A DNA stretch of 64,000 nucleotides from JAIQFF01 sp963788505 (lineage in GTDB: Bacteria; Acidobacteriota; Terriglobia; Terriglobales; Acidobacteriaceae), in assembly GCA_963788505.1 (NCBI GenBank), contig CAWBGY010000009.1:868001-932000 (forward strand), in the 5' to 3' direction. Shown piece by piece: positions 49,020-57,150 of the stretch (positions within the stretch are counted from its first letter, which is position 1; each line of letters starts with the position of its first letter). The translations under genes were made by a program, and so were the position numbers. The notes beneath the pieces are model-generated. The model had not been told where the DNA came from, made no database searches, and saw only the letters and a program-made list of their open reading frames with translations.

Positions 49020-49495
49020 TTCGATCCTTGCCCCGCCGACTTGGCCCCGTGGTTGATGGCGGGACGCTGGTTGATCACCATCCAGTACAGGCCTAGCGTT
49101 TTCACTGTCTCCCGGAACTGTTCGAAGTTCACCGGTTTCTGGATATAGCTGTTGGCCCCGAGATCGTAGCTGCGAACCAGATCCTGTTCTTCCCGGGAAG
49201 AAGTCAGGATTACAACCGGAATGGCCTTGGTCCGCGAATCGCCCTTCATCTGCCTCAGAATCTCGATTCCATCCACCTTGGGCAATTTCAAATCGAGCAG
49301 GACCAGTTTGGGAGGGTGCTCGAAATAGCGCGCCGCGAACGGGCCGCGACAGAAGAGAAAGTCCAACGCTTCTTCTCCGTCTCTGACCACGAAGATGTTG
49401 TTGGCGAGATTTTCGCGGCGCAAGGCGTGGATGGCGAGGTCGGCGTCGTCCGCACTGTCTTCCACCAGCAGAATGTCGGTCTCAGTTGGGTTCAT
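49016..49495 (-). CDS. Single-domain response regulator (Rcp1-like)
   Basis: A 159-residue receiver without output: LLVEDSADDADL, Asp in LVLLDLKLPKVDG, Thr/Ser in VVILTSSREEQD and Lys in YIQKPVNFEQF. The DLVRSYDLGANSYIQKP block is typical of Rcp1-like regulators. It begins three bases after the stop of the membrane kinase and overlaps the next kinase start by four. A likely phosphate carrier between the two kinases. Confidence 0.93.
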   Translation of the reverse strand: MNPTETDILLVEDSADDADLAIHALRRENLANNIFVVRDGEEALDFLFCRGPFAARYFEHPPKLVLLDLKLPKVDGIEILRQMKGDSRTKAIPVVILTSSREEQDLVRSYDLGANSYIQKPVNFEQFRETVKTLGLYWMVINQRPAINHGAKSAGQGSK

Positions 49496-49498
49496 GGG

Positions 49499-50419
49499 TC
49501 ACGCTCCCACTTTCATAGTCTCTTCTTTCACCTCGGAGCTCCGCAGGCCGCCAAGAGTGAAATAGAAGGTCGCACCTTTATCCAATTCCGCTTCCGCCCA
49601 GGCCGTGCCCTGATGTTTCTTGAGGATTCGCTGCACCGTGGCCAGGCCCACGCCGGTGCCTTCGAAGTCTTCGGAGCGATGCAGGCGCTGAAATACGCCA
49701 AACAGCTTGTCGGCATACTTCATGCTGAAGCCGACGCCGTTGTCGCGGACGAAAACAACCGGCTGCCCGTTCTCCCGGGTTTGTCCGATTTCGATTACGG
49801 CCTGAGCGCGCGGCCGCGAGTATTTGAGGGCGTTGGAAATCAGGTTTTGGAACACTTGCTTCAGCAAGATGGGGTCGCACTCGACAAACGGCAGATCGGT
49901 GATTTTCCATTCCACTTGCCGGCCCTCAATCTCCGGTTGCAGAATGCCGATCACTTCCCGCACCAGGGAATTCAGTCCAGTCACCTGCAGATTGGGCGCC
50001 TGGCGGCCCACCCGGGCCAGGGTCAATAACTCGTCCACCAGTTGGCCCATTTTCCGGGTCCCCTCCTGAATCCGCTGCAGATAACGCTGGGCCTCGGCAC
50101 TGAGGGCAGGGCCGAACTCTTCCACCAGAATGCCGGAGAAGCCGGCAATGTGACGCAAGGGAGCGCGCAGGTCATGGGCCACGCTATAGGTAAAAGACTC
50201 GAGTTCCTTGTTGGCCTCTTCCAACTGCGCGGTGCGTTCGCCCACGCGGTGTTCGAGTTCTGCATTCAACTGTTGAATCTCACGTTCGGAGTTTCGTTTT
50301 TGAGTAATATCGCGGAATGCCACCACGCCGCCGTGCACGACGCCGTGCTTGTCCTTCAAGGGGCCGGCATTGGCCTCGATCCATGTTCCCTGGGCCAGTT
50401 CCGGATTGCGCACAAACAT
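49499..50419 (-). CDS. C-terminal kinase part of a frameshifted membrane sensor kinase
   Basis: The 3' piece of the kinase gene that starts at 53150. It encodes the end of the third or fourth PAS domain (GTWIEANAGPLKDKHGVVHGGVVAFRDIT), a coiled linker, the H-box FTYSVAHDLRAPLRHIAGFSGIL and an HATPase (NLISNALKYSR, DNGVGFSMKYADKL, GTGVGLATVQRIL). The frame is open upstream to about 50452, where it joins the other piece by a one-base skip. ATG 50419 could allow separate translation of a soluble kinase. Confidence 0.85.
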   Translation of the reverse strand: MFVRNPELAQGTWIEANAGPLKDKHGVVHGGVVAFRDITQKRNSEREIQQLNAELEHRVGERTAQLEEANKELESFTYSVAHDLRAPLRHIAGFSGILVEEFGPALSAEAQRYLQRIQEGTRKMGQLVDELLTLARVGRQAPNLQVTGLNSLVREVIGILQPEIEGRQVEWKITDLPFVECDPILLKQVFQNLISNALKYSRPRAQAVIEIGQTRENGQPVVFVRDNGVGFSMKYADKLFGVFQRLHRSEDFEGTGVGLATVQRILKKHQGTAWAEAELDKGATFYFTLGGLRSSEVKEETMKVGA

Positions 50420-53150
50420 CTGGGCACTGCTGGTTTCGCCGCGAATGGCGCGCAGCCAGGGGGTTCTGGTCAGGCGGGAATGGGGTCACCGTGTCTTCCT
50501 GGAAGAGTCCGTAGTGCTCTGACCACTGCTGGCTGTCCAGGTTGGCCGCGCCCAGGCCAACGATTTTCTCTGCCGCCGGATTCCAGATGATGAATTTCCC
50601 CCGCTCGTCGGCGGCCACCAAACCCTCGGCCATGCTGTCGAGCACGGATTGCAGCATGCGGGTCTGCGCTTCGAGGGCCTGCTGCGAGTGCATCAGTTCG
50701 GCCGATTGCCGGGACAGTTCCAGGGTTTGAGCTGCGAGTTTTTCTTCCGCCAGCTTGCGCTCGGTAACGTCATGCAAGACCTTGGAAAAACCGCGCAGTT
50801 TTCCCGCCGGGTCGTACATGGGCAGCATGACCACATGGGCCCAAAATGAGGAGCCATCTTTCCGAATCCGCTGCCCCTGTCCCTCGAAGCGGCCGTCGGA
50901 GACGGCTTTCTGCAAGGCCCTGGCGGGAAAGCCACTGGCTTGCTGCTCCGGCGGATAAAAGAGGGAAATGGGTTTGCCCAGAACTTCTTCCGAGCTGTAG
51001 CCCTTGATGCGAGCCGCGCCTGCGTTCCAGCTCGCTACCCGACCCTCCGGGTCAAGCATGTAAACCGCATAGTCCTTGATGCCGTCGAGCAGCAGGCGCA
51101 GCATCTCTTCATTGGCCCGCAGCGCCGCTTCCGTTTGCTCGCGTTCGCTGACATCCCGCAGGATGACGGTGAAAAACTTTTTGCCATCAACTTCGACCTG
51201 GGAGATAGAGGCCTCGATCTGAAATTCCTCACCGTCAGCCCGCACCGCCCACCGCTTGTCCAACGTGCCCATGGCCCGATTGGTGACCCCGGTCTCCCCG
51301 AACTTCGAAATGTACCCGGCATGGGCGGCACGAAAACGCTCCGGGATGAAGCGGGTGATCGACTTCCCGACTGCTTCAGCCGCCGAGCAGTGGAAAGTTT
51401 TCTCGGCCGCGGTATTGAACATCACGATGCTCTGCTGTTCGTCCACGGTAATGATTGAGTCCATCGCCGACTGGATGACGCCCGCCAGCTGGCTTTGGCT
51501 CCCTTCCAGAGCCAGGGTGCGCTGCTGTATCCGCTGGTTGAGCTCGCGGTTCAGCGCGTTCGCCCGCACCGTCACATCCATCTGACGATAGATGGCGAAG
51601 CCGGCTCCGGCCAGGAAGCCCAGTACGAGCAGCGAGCCCAGGGCCAGGACCAGAAGCGCTGAATGCTGGGCTGAGCGGGTCTTGCGAGTGTTCTCCTCGA
51701 GCAGTCGCTCCTCATCGGCCTGCATCTGGATGATGGTGGCGCGTGCCGCGTCGCGTAGCCGCTTGCCTCGGTCGAGTTCCTCAGGGGTGGCGCTCGCCCC
51801 GGTTTGCCGTCGCGCCGCCACCAGCCTGGCGTTGGCCTCCATCTTGGCGCTCACCTGGGGCTCGAGTATGGCCAATCGCCGTTGCTGGCCGGAACTGTTC
51901 GCCGTCAGAAGCCGCAACCGATCCAGGTCCTGGCCGAGCGAAACTCGGCCCGACTGATAAAGCTGCAAAACCGGCTCATGCCCACTCAGCGAAAAGGCAC
52001 GCGATCCAGCTTCCAATTCCGTCAGGTGGGTAATTGCACCTTCGAGAGTTTTCAGCACGACCTGGGCATGGATGACCTGGTTCGTGTGCTCTTCGGTCTG
52101 CAGCAAGGTACGACGGGAAAGAAATCCCAGCACACCCATCGAGATCATGGCCACAGCCAGCCACCAGGTCACGGTGCGGTGCAAAATAGCATCGTTGGGC
52201 GATTCATCGAATCGCTCCAGGAGGCGTTTCAAATCTTTTTCGCTCGCCTGCAGTGCTTCCTCTATTTTTCTTCGTTCCGCGTCGTGGCGGTCCACGATTG
52301 CTGCCGCCCAGGCAATGAGACCGGCGAGCAGAGCTGCCGACATCACCGTCGTCAGAACCGCCACCCCCCATTCCGATAACAGACCCGCAGCGGAGGTCTT
52401 CCAGCGCACAAAGCCGGTTAGGATCACAATGCAAATGGCGGCGGGAGAGAGCTGGCGCAGTAATGTGCCTCCCAGACTCCGACCGGCGAGAACGGCTCCC
52501 AGCCCCCATTCCGTGCGGGAGCACACCACCGCAAACGAGAAGACGACGAACGTAACCGCAGTGGGGACGGACAGGGAGATGTAAGCCGGGGCGAGGCGCG
52601 GGTCCACGATAAAGTTGAGCACCCCAAAGACAGCGGCTGCCAGCGCCGCGAGAGCGAGGGATTGGGCTGGCCAGCGGCCCCGCTGCGTCCTCTTGTTCAG
52701 GAACATCAGCGCCAGGCCCAAAAGTATGAAATCCAGCGACGTGATCGGGGACATCAACTGCGGCCCGGCCCGGCCAATTTTCTCTCCGGCTGACGCCGCG
52801 GACCACCAATAGTCGACTCCCAGATTCCAGTTAAATGTGTATTCCAATGCACTGAGCAATCCCACCAGGACGTCGGCGGCCGCGATGATCATAGCCGCGA
52901 CCTTTATGCCCAGTTCGAAAGGTTGGGTGTGGCCTTTTCGCTGCAACCACAGGGAAGCGCCAATCAGAATGAAGCAGACGGCAGTGTTCAGCTTGAGCGT
53001 GGACGGTCCCGCCGCCCAGTTTTTCAGGAATTCAATGTGAAACGCCCAACCCAGAAGCGCCGAAACTCCGACCGCCATCGAGAATAGGCTGGCACTAGCG
53101 ACAAAGGCGCTCAGCCGCTGCACCAGACGAGGGTCGGATTGGTCGTTCAT
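50280..53150 (-). CDS. N-terminal sensor part of a frameshifted membrane kinase (MASE-like, CHASE3-like, PAS)
   Basis: The 5' piece from ATG 53150. Residues 10-280 hold about eight membrane helices in a MASE-like block, then a second anchor (TWWLAVAMISMGVLGFL), a periplasmic CHASE3-like region (TEEHTNQVIHAQVVLKTLEGAITHLTELEAGSRAFSLSG), another helix, and three PAS domains (QSAMDSIITVDEQQ; LLLDGIKDYAVYMLDPEG; LDSMAEGLVAADERG). The reading leaves the family near base 50452: NPLAARHSRRN is expected to read NPLARAIRGET. The remaining frame to 50280 is nonsense. Upstream of ATG 53150 there is no strong Shine-Dalgarno. Confidence 0.82.
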   Translation of the reverse strand: MNDQSDPRLVQRLSAFVASASLFSMAVGVSALLGWAFHIEFLKNWAAGPSTLKLNTAVCFILIGASLWLQRKGHTQPFELGIKVAAMIIAAADVLVGLLSALEYTFNWNLGVDYWWSAASAGEKIGRAGPQLMSPITSLDFILLGLALMFLNKRTQRGRWPAQSLALAALAAAVFGVLNFIVDPRLAPAYISLSVPTAVTFVVFSFAVVCSRTEWGLGAVLAGRSLGGTLLRQLSPAAICIVILTGFVRWKTSAAGLLSEWGVAVLTTVMSAALLAGLIAWAAAIVDRHDAERRKIEEALQASEKDLKRLLERFDESPNDAILHRTVTWWLAVAMISMGVLGFLSRRTLLQTEEHTNQVIHAQVVLKTLEGAITHLTELEAGSRAFSLSGHEPVLQLYQSGRVSLGQDLDRLRLLTANSSGQQRRLAILEPQVSAKMEANARLVAARRQTGASATPEELDRGKRLRDAARATIIQMQADEERLLEENTRKTRSAQHSALLVLALGSLLVLGFLAGAGFAIYRQMDVTVRANALNRELNQRIQQRTLALEGSQSQLAGVIQSAMDSIITVDEQQSIVMFNTAAEKTFHCSAAEAVGKSITRFIPERFRAAHAGYISKFGETGVTNRAMGTLDKRWAVRADGEEFQIEASISQVEVDGKKFFTVILRDVSEREQTEAALRANEEMLRLLLDGIKDYAVYMLDPEGRVASWNAGAARIKGYSSEEVLGKPISLFYPPEQQASGFPARALQKAVSDGRFEGQGQRIRKDGSSFWAHVVMLPMYDPAGKLRGFSKVLHDVTERKLAEEKLAAQTLELSRQSAELMHSQQALEAQTRMLQSVLDSMAEGLVAADERGKFIIWNPAAEKIVGLGAANLDSQQWSEHYGLFQEDTVTPFPPDQNPLAARHSRRNQQCPDVCAQSGTGPGNMDRGQCRPLEGQARRRARRRGGIPRYYSKTKLRT

Positions 53151-53472
53151 TCGTTGTAACGCCTTCGTGACACGTCGGTTAGGCAAAGGGGGAGGGAGCT
53201 GTCAGGGTTCCACCGAATGTGCATCTGTCTGACTCATCGGCGGTTTAGTCGTCGGCTTTACGGGGAAGGCTGTGGGAAATTAACCGAATGGCCCGACTCG
53301 ATTGGGTAAGACGGCGGCCTCTACCAGCCTCAGGGGCATGTACTTTCGGGGTGAGTATGTCGAGACTGCGCTCTCGAGTTCTAGGACCTTGCCATCTGGC
53401 GGTTAAAGAAAGGCTGCTCCCTGCCGAAGATACAGGGGTGGTTGTTTGCCAGCCGGCTGGAACGGATGCCTT
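53151..53472. other. Divergent spacer between the kinase cluster and the Hpt gene
   Basis: 322 bases that must carry promoters for both the minus-strand kinase cluster and the plus-strand Hpt/GGDEF pair. I see no clear -35/-10 pair, repeat or RNA motif. Confidence 0.4.
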
Positions 53473-53922
53473 ATGAAACCGACGCAAGTCAGTGACCGAG
53501 TCCACAACGACGATCAACAAAAAGCGCAAACCATTGTGTCGACGCCAACAGCGGCTCTGGCCCTGAGTGCTTCCGCAAAAGTATTGTGGGGTAAACCCGA
53601 GGCCCTGGCACGGCTGGGCGGAGATGAAGACCTGCTACGGGAACTGTGCCAGATTTTTCTGGCGGAATCCCCGAAGCACTTGCAGGAGCTGCGCCAGGCG
53701 ATCGCTCAGGCAGATCCGGAGGCGGTCAGGCGCGCGGCCCATAGTCTCAAAGGAGAACTTGGTTATCTGGGGGCGGGCGCGGCGGAGCAAGCCTCCCGAG
53801 CGCTCGAGGGCATGGGGCACGACAAGAACCTGTCTCAAGCCACGGAAGTGTTCGCTTCCCTGGAACGGGAAATGGCTGGTCTCCATTTTGCCCTGAAAGA
53901 TTTCGCAGGAGCTGCGCGGTGA
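53473..53922 (+). CDS. Hpt domain phosphotransfer protein
   Basis: A 149-residue protein. A 40-residue flexible lead precedes a four-helix Hpt domain with the phospho-acceptor His90 in VRRAAHSLKGELGYLGA. It relays phosphate between receivers. Its stop overlaps the GGDEF gene start in a GTGA (53919-53922), so the two are co-translated. The divergent kinase cluster is the obvious source of phosphate. Confidence 0.92.
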   Translation: MKPTQVSDRVHNDDQQKAQTIVSTPTAALALSASAKVLWGKPEALARLGGDEDLLRELCQIFLAESPKHLQELRQAIAQADPEAVRRAAHSLKGELGYLGAGAAEQASRALEGMGHDKNLSQATEVFASLEREMAGLHFALKDFAGAAR

Positions 53923-54926
53923 GCATTTGCCCGCCGGGCCCGGGGATCGATCCCGGTCAACCAGCGTCTCAGCCGGATACGGTGTTGATTGCGGAAGACG
54001 ATCCCGTTTTCCGACACGTGCTACAGAGCTGGCTGCAGAAATGGAACTACCAGGTCACGGCCTTGGAGAACGGGTTGGATGCCTGGAGCTTGCTGCAACA
54101 GAAGGATGCCCCCCAGATGGCAATCCTGGATTGGATGATGCCGGGCCTCGACGGCATCGAGTTGTGCCGGAGAATCCGCAGTCACGAAGGCGGCCGTTAT
54201 CGGTATGTCCTGCTGCTGACCGCCAAAGGGGACAAGGAAGATGTGGTCGCCGGACTGGAAGCCGGGGCCGACGACTACCTGATCAAGCCGTTTGACGTAA
54301 ATGAACTGCGCGCCCGAGTCCGTGCCGGCAAGCGGATACTGGAACTCCAGGAAGCGCTGCTGCGAGTCCAAACCCAGCTGCAATTCGAGTCCGCCCATGA
54401 CCATCTGACTGGCTTGTGGAACAGGGGCGCGATCATGGGTCTGCTGCATCGCGAAACCCAGCGTAGCGCGAGATTCGGCAAGCCCTTAGGGGTGATGATG
54501 ATAGACCTTGATCACTTCAAACGAATCAACGACTCTTACGGGCATCAGACCGGAGACGCGGTGTTGCGTGAAGTGGCTCGTCGCATGCTTGGATCGGTGA
54601 GAAATTACGACTTCGTGGGCCGCTACGGCGGGGAAGAGTTTCTGATCGTGCTGGCCGAGTGCACGGCACCGGACCTGGTGGTTACCGCGGAACGGATGCG
54701 GGCTTACTTATCGCGAACGCCGGTTGAAACCGATGCCGGACCGATTCCCATAACGGTCAGCATCGGATTGGTGGCTGAGCCTGGGGACGGAACTGGGCTG
54801 GTGAAGGGAGAACAACTCTTGCGCGCAGCCGATACAGCGCTCTATCGCGCCAAAGCCCATGGCAGGGACCGCGTGGAGTGCGCCCCTGAACCAAGGCTGG
54901 CCAGTCGGGCAGCCGCCGGCCCGTAG
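53919..54926 (+). CDS. Response regulator with diguanylate cyclase (GGDEF) output
   Basis: A 335-residue PleD/WspR-like protein. The receiver has acidic pair EDD, Asp in AILDWMMPGLDG and Lys in LIKPFD. The GGDEF domain has an intact active site GGEEF at 237-241 and an inhibitory I-site RNYD at 228-231, exactly five residues upstream, so it should make cyclic-di-GMP and be feedback inhibited. Activation by phosphorylation from the Hpt protein is the natural inference. GTG 53919. Confidence 0.95.
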   Translation: MSICPPGPGIDPGQPASQPDTVLIAEDDPVFRHVLQSWLQKWNYQVTALENGLDAWSLLQQKDAPQMAILDWMMPGLDGIELCRRIRSHEGGRYRYVLLLTAKGDKEDVVAGLEAGADDYLIKPFDVNELRARVRAGKRILELQEALLRVQTQLQFESAHDHLTGLWNRGAIMGLLHRETQRSARFGKPLGVMMIDLDHFKRINDSYGHQTGDAVLREVARRMLGSVRNYDFVGRYGGEEFLIVLAECTAPDLVVTAERMRAYLSRTPVETDAGPIPITVSIGLVAEPGDGTGLVKGEQLLRAADTALYRAKAHGRDRVECAPEPRLASRAAAGP

Positions 54927-55029
54927 TGTCCCGGTTCCTTATCTATATCTATTACCGATGCCTACGCCGAAGCTTTGAGTGGAGACATTGCAAAGTGTGG
55001 TGCCCGCGAGTTCTTGGTCACTTTCGGCA

Positions 55030-55055
55030 CGCGGGCGAGGGCGCCCGCGCCACAC
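55030..55055. repeat. CGCGGGCGAGGGCGCCCGCG palindrome
   Basis: A single copy of the arm that bounds the hexamer repeat at 42740-42900, including the flanking CCACAC. It lies between the diguanylate cyclase and the convergent PEBP gene. Confidence 0.7.
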
Positions 55056-55064
55056 TGCAGAAGC

Positions 55065-55655
55065 TCAGCGACGGTATGTCCCCATCCACTCCGCCTGGGC
55101 GAGTATAAAACTTTGCAGCGCCTGTTCCACTTCCTGCCGACTCGCGCCCGGCTTGAGATCGAGCTTTCGCTTGAGCGCGTAGATTTTGAAAAAATAGCGA
55201 TGAGGCTTTCCCGGAGGCGGACAGGGGCCGTTGTATCCGATCTTGCGGAAGTCGTTGCGCCCTTGCCGCTCGCCGCCCGGCAGTTCGTCAATTTTGTTCA
55301 CGCCCTCGGCCAGGCTGGTGGTGGTGGCGGGCAGGTCGAATAGTACCCAGTGGGTCCAGGTGCCGGCGGGCGCATCGGGATCGTCAGCGATGAGCGTGAA
55401 GCTCTGGGTTCCGGGCGGCGGCTCGGTCCACGAAAGTTCGGGGGACACATCGGCGCCGTCGCAGGTGAACTTCCTGGGAATATCGCCGCCATTCGGAAAG
55501 GCGGAACTGGAAATTGCAAATGCCATCTGACCTGCTCCCGGTGCCGGGACGGCTGAGGGCGGTCCGGCCTGGACTGCGGCTGCGCTTATTACGAAAGCGC
55601 CAGCGACGAAAGCCACGAATCTCACGAATCTACATGAATCAATTCTTTTTTCCAA
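55065..55655 (-). CDS. YbhB/YbcL family PEBP-like protein, secreted
   Basis: A 196-residue PEBP/Raf-kinase-inhibitor-like protein. Signal peptide (FVRFVAFVAGAFVISAAAVQA), then the family core: NGGDIPRKFTCDGADVSPELSW, LIADDPDAPAGTWTHWVLFDLPA, GYNGPCPPPGKPHRYFFKIYAL. The DDPDAP and GPCPP motifs shape the ligand pocket. Bacterial members have no settled function. Start is TTG 55655, or an internal GTG a few codons later. Confidence 0.9.
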   Translation of the reverse strand: MEKRIDSCRFVRFVAFVAGAFVISAAAVQAGPPSAVPAPGAGQMAFAISSSAFPNGGDIPRKFTCDGADVSPELSWTEPPPGTQSFTLIADDPDAPAGTWTHWVLFDLPATTTSLAEGVNKIDELPGGERQGRNDFRKIGYNGPCPPPGKPHRYFFKIYALKRKLDLKPGASRQEVEQALQSFILAQAEWMGTYRR

Positions 55656-55717
55656 TTCCTGGTCCGGGTGAATCCGCGCAAATCCCTGGCTGCGGTTCTT
55701 GACGTCGGCTCAACGAT

Positions 55718-55760
55718 CATTGAGTCGAGATTCATTAAGTCGAGATCACTGAGTCGAGAT
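55718..55760. repeat. Three 14-base direct repeats at the 3' end of tonB
   Basis: Units CATTGAGTCGAGAT (55718), CATTAAGTCGAGAT (55733) and CACTGAGTCGAGAT (55747), almost head to tail. The third encodes the last residues of the TonB protein, so the array has probably grown from the end of the gene. Too few and too close for a CRISPR. Confidence 0.75.
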
Positions 55761-56573
55761 CGTGAAGTTTACCGTAATGCGGGCTTCAGTTTCGACCGCT
55801 TGACCGGATTGCAGGTACGGTCTGAAGCGCCATTGCTTGACTGCTTCCCGCGCCGCCGTCGAAAGAATCGTAGGTCCGCTGAGGACGTGCAGGTCCTGAA
55901 TATTCCCGTCGCGTCCGATCAGGGCTTCCAGCACGACCGCGCCCTGAACCTTCATCTGTTTGGCCAGCAGGGGATAGTTGGGTTCCACCGGGCGGGAAAG
56001 GATCTGGGCGGCGCCCGGGGATATCTGGACGCGTCCAGTGGCATCGGCTACGCCGGCGGATTCCGCGGGCTGGGTCGATGGGCTGGGCGAAGACGGCGGT
56101 GGGTAGGACGCGAAAGGCGTTCTGGGCTGCAGATCCACTCTGACCGAGTTGCTGCTGGGCTGAACGGTTCTGCGCTCGTCGCCGGCCACCACTTCCACTT
56201 CGAGTGGAGGAAGCACGGCCCGGCTCATCACCACCGGCGCCAAAGCGGGTGCCGGGTTTTCCTCTACAGCCGCTGGGGGCGGAGTGCGCGGCTTCGGCTT
56301 GCGCTTCGCGGGAACCGCCGCTGGTGGCGCCGCAGTGGTCGCCGTTTCGGACTGCGCGCTCAGATCGGGCGATTGCTCTTCGACAGGTTCCACTTCTGAC
56401 TGGGCGGGAGGTGCGGGCGGAAACCAGAAATCGCGGTCTTTGATAAGAACCAGAATCAGAGCTGCCAGCAGCAGGGCCAGGGCAATGAGCATCTGCCGGC
56501 GCTGCTTCTGTTCGGAATCATCCCCCACGGAAGGTGTGATGTCGGTGACTCGCTTCTCCTCCAACAACGGCAT
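55746..56573 (-). CDS. TonB family protein
   Basis: A 275-residue TonB-type protein. One membrane helix (MLIALALLLAALILVLI, residues 28-44), a long Pro/Ala-rich periplasmic spacer (45-185), and a C-terminal TonB domain (VEPNYPLLAKQMKVQGAVVLEALIGRDGNIQDLHVLSGP ... AVKQWRFRPYLQSG). It couples inner-membrane proton force to outer-membrane transporters, although no ExbB/ExbD is next to it. ATG 56573. Confidence 0.93.
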   Translation of the reverse strand: MPLLEEKRVTDITPSVGDDSEQKQRRQMLIALALLLAALILVLIKDRDFWFPPAPPAQSEVEPVEEQSPDLSAQSETATTAAPPAAVPAKRKPKPRTPPPAAVEENPAPALAPVVMSRAVLPPLEVEVVAGDERRTVQPSSNSVRVDLQPRTPFASYPPPSSPSPSTQPAESAGVADATGRVQISPGAAQILSRPVEPNYPLLAKQMKVQGAVVLEALIGRDGNIQDLHVLSGPTILSTAAREAVKQWRFRPYLQSGQAVETEARITVNFTISTQ

Positions 56574-56786
56574 AACGCGGCGCCCTCCCGCCCGCAGGGG
56601 AGACGGGCCTGCCTAGTATGCCTCGAAATTTCGCTCGAATCCAGCGAAACTCGCGGTTCGGGAGCTATGGCTCTAACCTCAGGAATGGAGCGGGCAAAAG
56701 ACGCCAAGAAAGGGTGTTTGAGAGTCGATTGGAAATGAAAGACTTACGCTGCAAGGTACCGCGATCGGCCACGGGTGTGGGTCGCG

Positions 56787-56827
56787 CAAAAACAACAACG
56801 CCCGGCTCGCACGCAGGCGGCCGGGCG
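56787..56827 (-). terminator. Rho-independent terminator of the 39-residue gene
   Basis: Minus-strand stem CGCCCGGC / GCCGGGCG (56800-56807 and 56820-56827) with a 12-base loop, followed by TTGTTGTTTTTG. It lies 16 bases after the stop of the small gene. Confidence 0.85.
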
Positions 56828-56842
56828 TCTATCCTTGTTCCG

Positions 56843-56962
56843 CTAGGCCGACTTTTTCAGGTCAGTTGGGAACACGATAATCTTCCCACGCTGCTCCGAG
56901 GGCACCCACTTCACCTTCGGTTTGAAGCGGGTCGGAATGTAGAACGCAATCACCTCTGCCAT
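56843..56962 (-). CDS. 39-residue conserved-type small protein (MAEVIAFYIP)
   Basis: A short gene, MAEVIAFYIP-TRFKPKVKWV-PSEQRGKIIV-FPTDLKKSA. It has Shine-Dalgarno GGAGG five bases before ATG 56962, an intrinsic terminator, and amino-acid composition rich in K, V, I and F. As I recall, similar proteins that begin MAxVIxFYIP are frequent in Acidobacteriota genomes, but no function is known to me. Basic and probably mostly beta. Flanking DNA holds no other gene for about 190 bases upstream, so it is its own transcript. Confidence 0.8.
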   Translation of the reverse strand: MAEVIAFYIPTRFKPKVKWVPSEQRGKIIVFPTDLKKSA

Positions 56963-57150
56963 ATCATCCTCCGATCCACGGCAGCCCACCTATCTTGCTG
57001 GCATCACCGCGCCAGGTGTTCTGCTCAGTTATTTAATTAGATGCGGGTGGAGAACCGAAGAGTCAGGCGAGTACGTGATTATGCTGCGCAACTTTTGCCG
57101 GGCGGTGGGGTTTCGTGTCGATCGCGAGTACGGTTCGTGGCGGAAATAGT

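Noticed and set aside
55718..55760. Possible CRISPR
   Set aside because: Only three 14-base units with almost no spacers, and no cas genes.
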